Assembly: GCA_029940345.1 (NCBI GenBank)
Contig: JAOZRC010000248.1
Coordinates: forward strand, 1 to 7,533
Source: Desulfobacterales bacterium
Lineage (GTDB): Bacteria; Desulfobacterota; Desulfobacteria; Desulfobacterales; JAUCGF01
Direction of reading: 5' to 3'
Length of the DNA: 7,533 bases
Shown: piece by piece, positions 5,975 to 7,533 of the stretch
Layout: every line of letters starts with the position of its first letter
Position numbering within the stretch: the first letter of the stretch is position 1
Notes under the pieces: model-generated
What the model saw: only the letters and a program-made list of their open reading frames with translations
What the model was told of the DNA's origin: nothing
Database searches by the model: none
Position numbers and translations under genes: made by a program

Positions 5975-6630
5975 AAAACAAATTTCTGTTCGGACTTGTT
6001 TTGGTGATGTTTTTTTCCGGATGCGCCTGGTTTCAAAGCAAAGATGAAAAAAGCGCCCAGGAATTGGTTAGCGACGGAATCAGCGATTATCGTGATGGCG
6101 ATTATAAAGATGCGCTTGAATCCTTTGAAAAATTGAAAGATTGGTATCCTTTCAGTAAATATGCGATTCTGGCGGAGCTGAAAATCGCGGACGCTCATTA
6201 TAAATTAGAACAATATGATGAGGCGGTGATCGCTTATGAAGAATTTGAAAACCTGCACCCGCGCAATGAAGCCATCCCCTATATCGTTTACCAAATCGGA
6301 AACTGCTATTTTGAACAAATTGAAACGGTTGACCGCGATCAGAACAATGCTAAAAGAGCGCTTATGACGTTTACCCGGTTAAAAAAACAGTTTCCTGACA
6401 GTGTTTATGCGATCAAAGCGCGAGAGAATATTAAACAGTGCCTCAAAAGTTTGGCGGGTCATGATCTTTATGTGGGGCTTTATTACTATAAAACCAAACA
6501 TTATCAAGCGGCTTTGGATCGGTTTAAATCAATTATTACCAACTATTCCGATGTTGGGGTTCACAATGAAGCCCTAAAATATATTGTTTTATGTGAAGCC
6601 ACGATTAAAGAACAATCTGAAGTGCGATAA
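5971..6630 (+). CDS. bamD: Outer membrane assembly lipoprotein BamD
   Basis: This 219-residue TPR lipoprotein is an essential partner of BamA in inserting beta-barrel proteins into the outer membrane, acting from the periplasmic face. A short signal peptide ends in the lipobox FSGC, with the lipidated residue C18; Phe at -3 is slightly unusual. The mature part holds tandem TPR-like helix pairs: [19 protein letters not shown] (about 38-56), [18 protein letters not shown] (about 75-92), an [21 protein letters not shown] repeat (about 128-145) and [20 protein letters not shown] (about 170-189). The total is a little shorter than E. coli BamD (about 245). Its ATG overlaps the trxB stop (ATGA) and no clear ribosome binding site is seen, so translation is probably coupled to trxB. 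The gene indicates a diderm organism. Confidence 0.9.
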   Translation: MKNKFLFGLVLVMFFSGCAWFQSKDEKSAQELVSDGISDYRDGDYKDALESFEKLKDWYPFSKYAILAELKIADAHYKLEQYDEAVIAYEEFENLHPRNEAIPYIVYQIGNCYFEQIETVDRDQNNAKRALMTFTRLKKQFPDSVYAIKARENIKQCLKSLAGHDLYVGLYYYKTKHYQAALDRFKSIITNYSDVGVHNEALKYIVLCEATIKEQSEVR

Positions 6631-6657
6631 TACGAAAACAGGTGACCTCTTCAAGTG

Positions 6658-6685
6658 TGTGGTATCAGAGTGTATGGTACCAGAG
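6658..6685 (+). repeat. Imperfect tandem repeat before rpmB
   Basis: Two neighbouring units, TGTGGTATCAGAG (6658-6670) and TGTATGGTACCAGAG (6671-6685), differ by a small insertion and one substitution. They lie in the 79-bp gap between bamD and rpmB. No good promoter boxes are recognised here, so rpmB may be read from the upstream operon. Confidence 0.4.
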
Positions 6686-6709
6686 GGGGGCAAAAAAGGA
6701 GAACCAATC

Positions 6710-6901
6710 ATGTCTAAAATTTGTGATATTTGTGGGAAAAAGCCAATGGTCGGAAATAATGTAAGTCACTCTCATAGGGTGACCAAACGGCGTTTTAATC
6801 CGAATCTGCAGAAAGTGCGCGCCATTTCCAACGGAACCGTAAAGCGTATCAACGCATGCACCAATTGTATTAAATCGGGACGGGTGGTTAAAGCCCCCTG
6901 A
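6710..6901 (+). CDS. rpmB: 50S ribosomal protein L28 (zinc-binding C+ form)
   Basis: This 63-residue basic protein of the large ribosomal subunit carries the family opening [11 protein letters not shown] and the central [20 protein letters not shown]. Two CxxC pairs (C5/C8 and C50/C53) form a zinc ribbon, the so-called C+ version. Organisms with this form sometimes keep a zinc-free paralogue elsewhere under Zur control. The length is usual for short bacterial L28. I chose ATG 6710 because AAGGAG (6696-6701) lies 8 nt before it and the family begins at this methionine. A reading from 6584 would add 42 residues unlike L28 that overlap bamD. A strong terminator follows 28 bp after the stop. Confidence 0.96.
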   Translation: MSKICDICGKKPMVGNNVSHSHRVTKRRFNPNLQKVRAISNGTVKRINACTNCIKSGRVVKAP

Positions 6902-6929
6902 CAGGAATACAACGCCTTTATTTTTTATC

Positions 6930-6963
6930 AGCCGAAGAAACTCGTTTTCTTCGGCTTTTTTTT
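6930..6963 (+). terminator. Strong Rho-independent terminator after rpmB
   Basis: An 11-bp perfect stem, AGCCGAAGAAA (6930-6940) / TTTCTTCGGCT (6946-6956), encloses a CTCGT loop and ends in eight T residues (6956-6963). The left flank TTTATTTTTTATC is A-rich on the other strand, so it may also stop leftward transcription. Confidence 0.93.
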
Positions 6964-7034
6964 ATTTGCCTGACACACTTGGGTTTCCTTTGCTTTTGTT
7001 GCCTGCCAACATAAGGCGACGCAAATGGAAACTG

Positions 7035-7060
7035 TAGTGTCGCTATGAAAAGTGACACTA
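7035..7060. repeat. Inverted repeat TAGTGTC...GACACTA
   Basis: A perfect 7-bp inverted repeat (7035-7041 and 7054-7060) has a 12-nt centre containing GCTATGAAAAGT. The minus-strand reading TGTCACTTTTCATAGCG reminds me of the short repeats inside IS21-family ends. No IS21 genes are present, so this is at most a scar. Confidence 0.35.
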
Positions 7061-7102
7061 GGATGACAATTTGCCATCAGTTAGATACGATCCGATTTTT
7101 AG

Positions 7103-7127
7103 GACACAATCTGATTGCGATTTTGTC
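7103..7127. repeat. Inverted repeat GACACAATC...GATTTTGTC
   Basis: Nine-base arms with one mismatch (7103-7111 and 7119-7127) enclose a 7-nt loop. No T-run or promoter is attached, so the role is unknown. Confidence 0.4.
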
Positions 7128-7168
7128 ACATAACCCGTTATCAGTTTGGGTGCCATTTATGTTTCCGC

Positions 7169-7282
7169 TTATTTCAAAACAATCCGATCCTTATTCTTTT
7201 TGAATGTGGCTTCACCGATTCCCGGTACATTCATTAAATCTTCCGCTTTTTTAAATTTACCGTTTTTTTCACGATATAGTTG
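7169..7282 (-). pseudogene. C-terminal remnant of a ComEA-like helix-hairpin-helix protein
   Basis: The minus strand encodes 37 residues ending at a TAA (7169-7171). They include YREKNGKFKKAEDLMNVPGI and then GEATFKKNKDRI, the last part of the second helix-hairpin-helix of ComEA-type DNA-binding proteins. A full protein would have a signal peptide or TM segment and a preceding NTA...LPGIG hairpin; both are missing. A TGA (7283-7285) interrupts the frame just before this part. The frame upstream of it runs into repeat sequence (7361 onward), with no ComEA-like residues beyond a weak TKI. ComEA binds incoming DNA during natural transformation, but this copy is surely dead unless the TGA is read through. 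Confidence 0.75.
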
Positions 7283-7300
7283 TCAGATTTTGGTTTGTTC

Positions 7301-7315
7301 TGGCACAAAAATTGC
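7301..7315 (+). promoter_or_regulatory. Sigma-54 (-24/-12) promoter
   Basis: TGGCAC (7301-7306), five A residues and TTGC (7312-7315) match the sigma-54 consensus TGGCAC-N5-TTGC exactly, with GG and GC separated by 10 bp. Transcription would begin near 7327 and run toward the gene at 7528. Such promoters need an enhancer-binding activator. No activator gene is in the window. Chance occurrence is possible, but the match is complete. Confidence 0.65.
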
Positions 7316-7360
7316 CTCCCTACCAAAACAACCGTTTTGGGGAAAATATGGCACAAATTG

Positions 7361-7390
7361 GGCATCCTTCATAAGACAGCTAAAGTAGTT
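7361..7390. repeat. Partial second copy of the trxA-trxB element end
   Basis: GGCATCCTTCAT (7361-7372) is identical to 4862-4873. After a two-base difference both copies continue with GACAG (7375-7379 and 4876-4880). The copy at 7380-7388 then carries about 9 extra bases before a TTAACACTTT-like stretch that matches TTTACACTTT at 4881-4890. No matching right end is seen, so it is truncated or fused to the hairpins that follow. Confidence 0.6.
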
Positions 7391-7412
7391 AACACTTTTT
7401 CGATCTGTTCAG

Positions 7413-7455
7413 CTACAAAATCTTGTAGGGTGGGCAGAGTGTAACGGAACCCACC
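7413..7455. repeat. Two adjoining hairpins in the leader of the last gene
   Basis: CTACAA-AATC-TTGTAG (7413-7428) is followed with no gap by GGTGGG (7429-7434) pairing with CCCACC (7450-7455). Both would be in the transcript from the sigma-54 promoter. The abutting layout could be regulatory structure or another dispersed palindrome. Confidence 0.5.
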
Positions 7456-7527
7456 ACATTTCCATAAACTGGGAGACAAACCGTAAACTGGCCGAAGCGG
7501 CGTTAACTGCAAAGGAGGTTAAATAAA

Positions 7528-7533
7528 ATGGCA
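7528..7533 (+). CDS. First two codons of a new gene (Met-Ala...), product unknown
   Basis: ATG GCA at the right edge is preceded by the near-perfect ribosome binding site AAAGGAGGT (7511-7519), 8 nt upstream, so a real and well-translated gene very probably starts here. The sigma-54 promoter at 7301-7315 points at it and would give a 200-nt leader. Two residues do not allow any functional call. Confidence 0.7.

Larger units (their letters stand above)
6964..7168. other. Gene-free stretch with decayed repeats
   Basis: I find no supported gene here. The minus strand has a 40- to 50-codon open frame across 6960-7075 but no start or ribosome binding site. The stretch holds two inverted repeats (7035-7060 and 7103-7127). 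It looks like debris between the rpmB terminator and the comEA remnant. Confidence 0.5.

Noticed and set aside
6584..6709. A 42-codon N-terminal extension of L28 starting within bamD
   Set aside because: The extra residues do not resemble L28. The ATG at 6710 has AAGGAG at ideal distance and begins the conserved SKICDICGK motif.
7283..7285. TGA as a selenocysteine codon in the comEA-like frame
   Set aside because: No SECIS-like hairpin is evident in the following bases, the upstream frame is repeat-derived, and ComEA proteins are not known selenoproteins.
7146..7388. An 80-codon plus-strand open frame
   Set aside because: It runs antisense to the clear ComEA-like residues and through repeat sequence, and it lacks a ribosome binding site.

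Overview
The window reads as a chromosomal segment of a Gram-negative anaerobe, most likely a Desulfobacterota (deltaproteobacterial) sulfate reducer or relative. The grounds are a bacterial-type selenocysteine tRNA, the gene order trxA-trxB-bamD-rpmB, a Cache-HAMP class III nucleotide cyclase, a perfect -24/-12 (sigma-54) promoter, and many short palindromic repeats between genes. The assignment is inferred from these features and not from a database search.

Layout from left to right. Positions 1-55 hold the end of an upstream unit: a GC-rich hairpin and a terminator-like stem. Positions 56-419 are gene-poor and end in a hairpin-rich leader. Positions 420-2195 (+) encode a membrane receptor cyclase whose base-selecting residues (Glu444, Gly518) suggest GTP rather than ATP as substrate. 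Convergent to it, 2219-2902 (-) encodes a three-part zinc-finger / pRiA4b-ORF3-like protein of unknown role. Just upstream of that gene on the same strand lies selC (3055-3152). It is divergent from a PepT-like M20 aminopeptidase (3227-4378, +).

Next comes a thioredoxin and envelope cluster: trxA (true start 4525), a 140-bp nested-palindrome element (4861-5000), trxB (5042-5974), bamD (5971-6630, overlapping trxB by 4 bp) and rpmB (true start 6710), closed by a strong terminator (6930-6963). TrxB and TrxA form an NADPH-thioredoxin reduction pair. The palindrome element separates them, and its right edge appears to supply a promoter for trxB-bamD.

Positions 6964-7527 form a junkyard. It contains inverted repeats, the broken C-terminal end of a ComEA-like helix-hairpin-helix gene (-), a sigma-54 promoter pointing right, and a second partial copy of the repeat seen between trxA and trxB. 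It ends with the first two codons of a new gene (7528, +) behind a very strong ribosome binding site.

I see no CRISPR array, defence system or complete mobile element, and no clear new multi-gene system. The most useful leads are the cyclase's likely guanine specificity, the element-borne promoter, a shared 11-bp palindrome placed 3-4 bp upstream of two -35 boxes, and the sigma-54 leader at the right edge.
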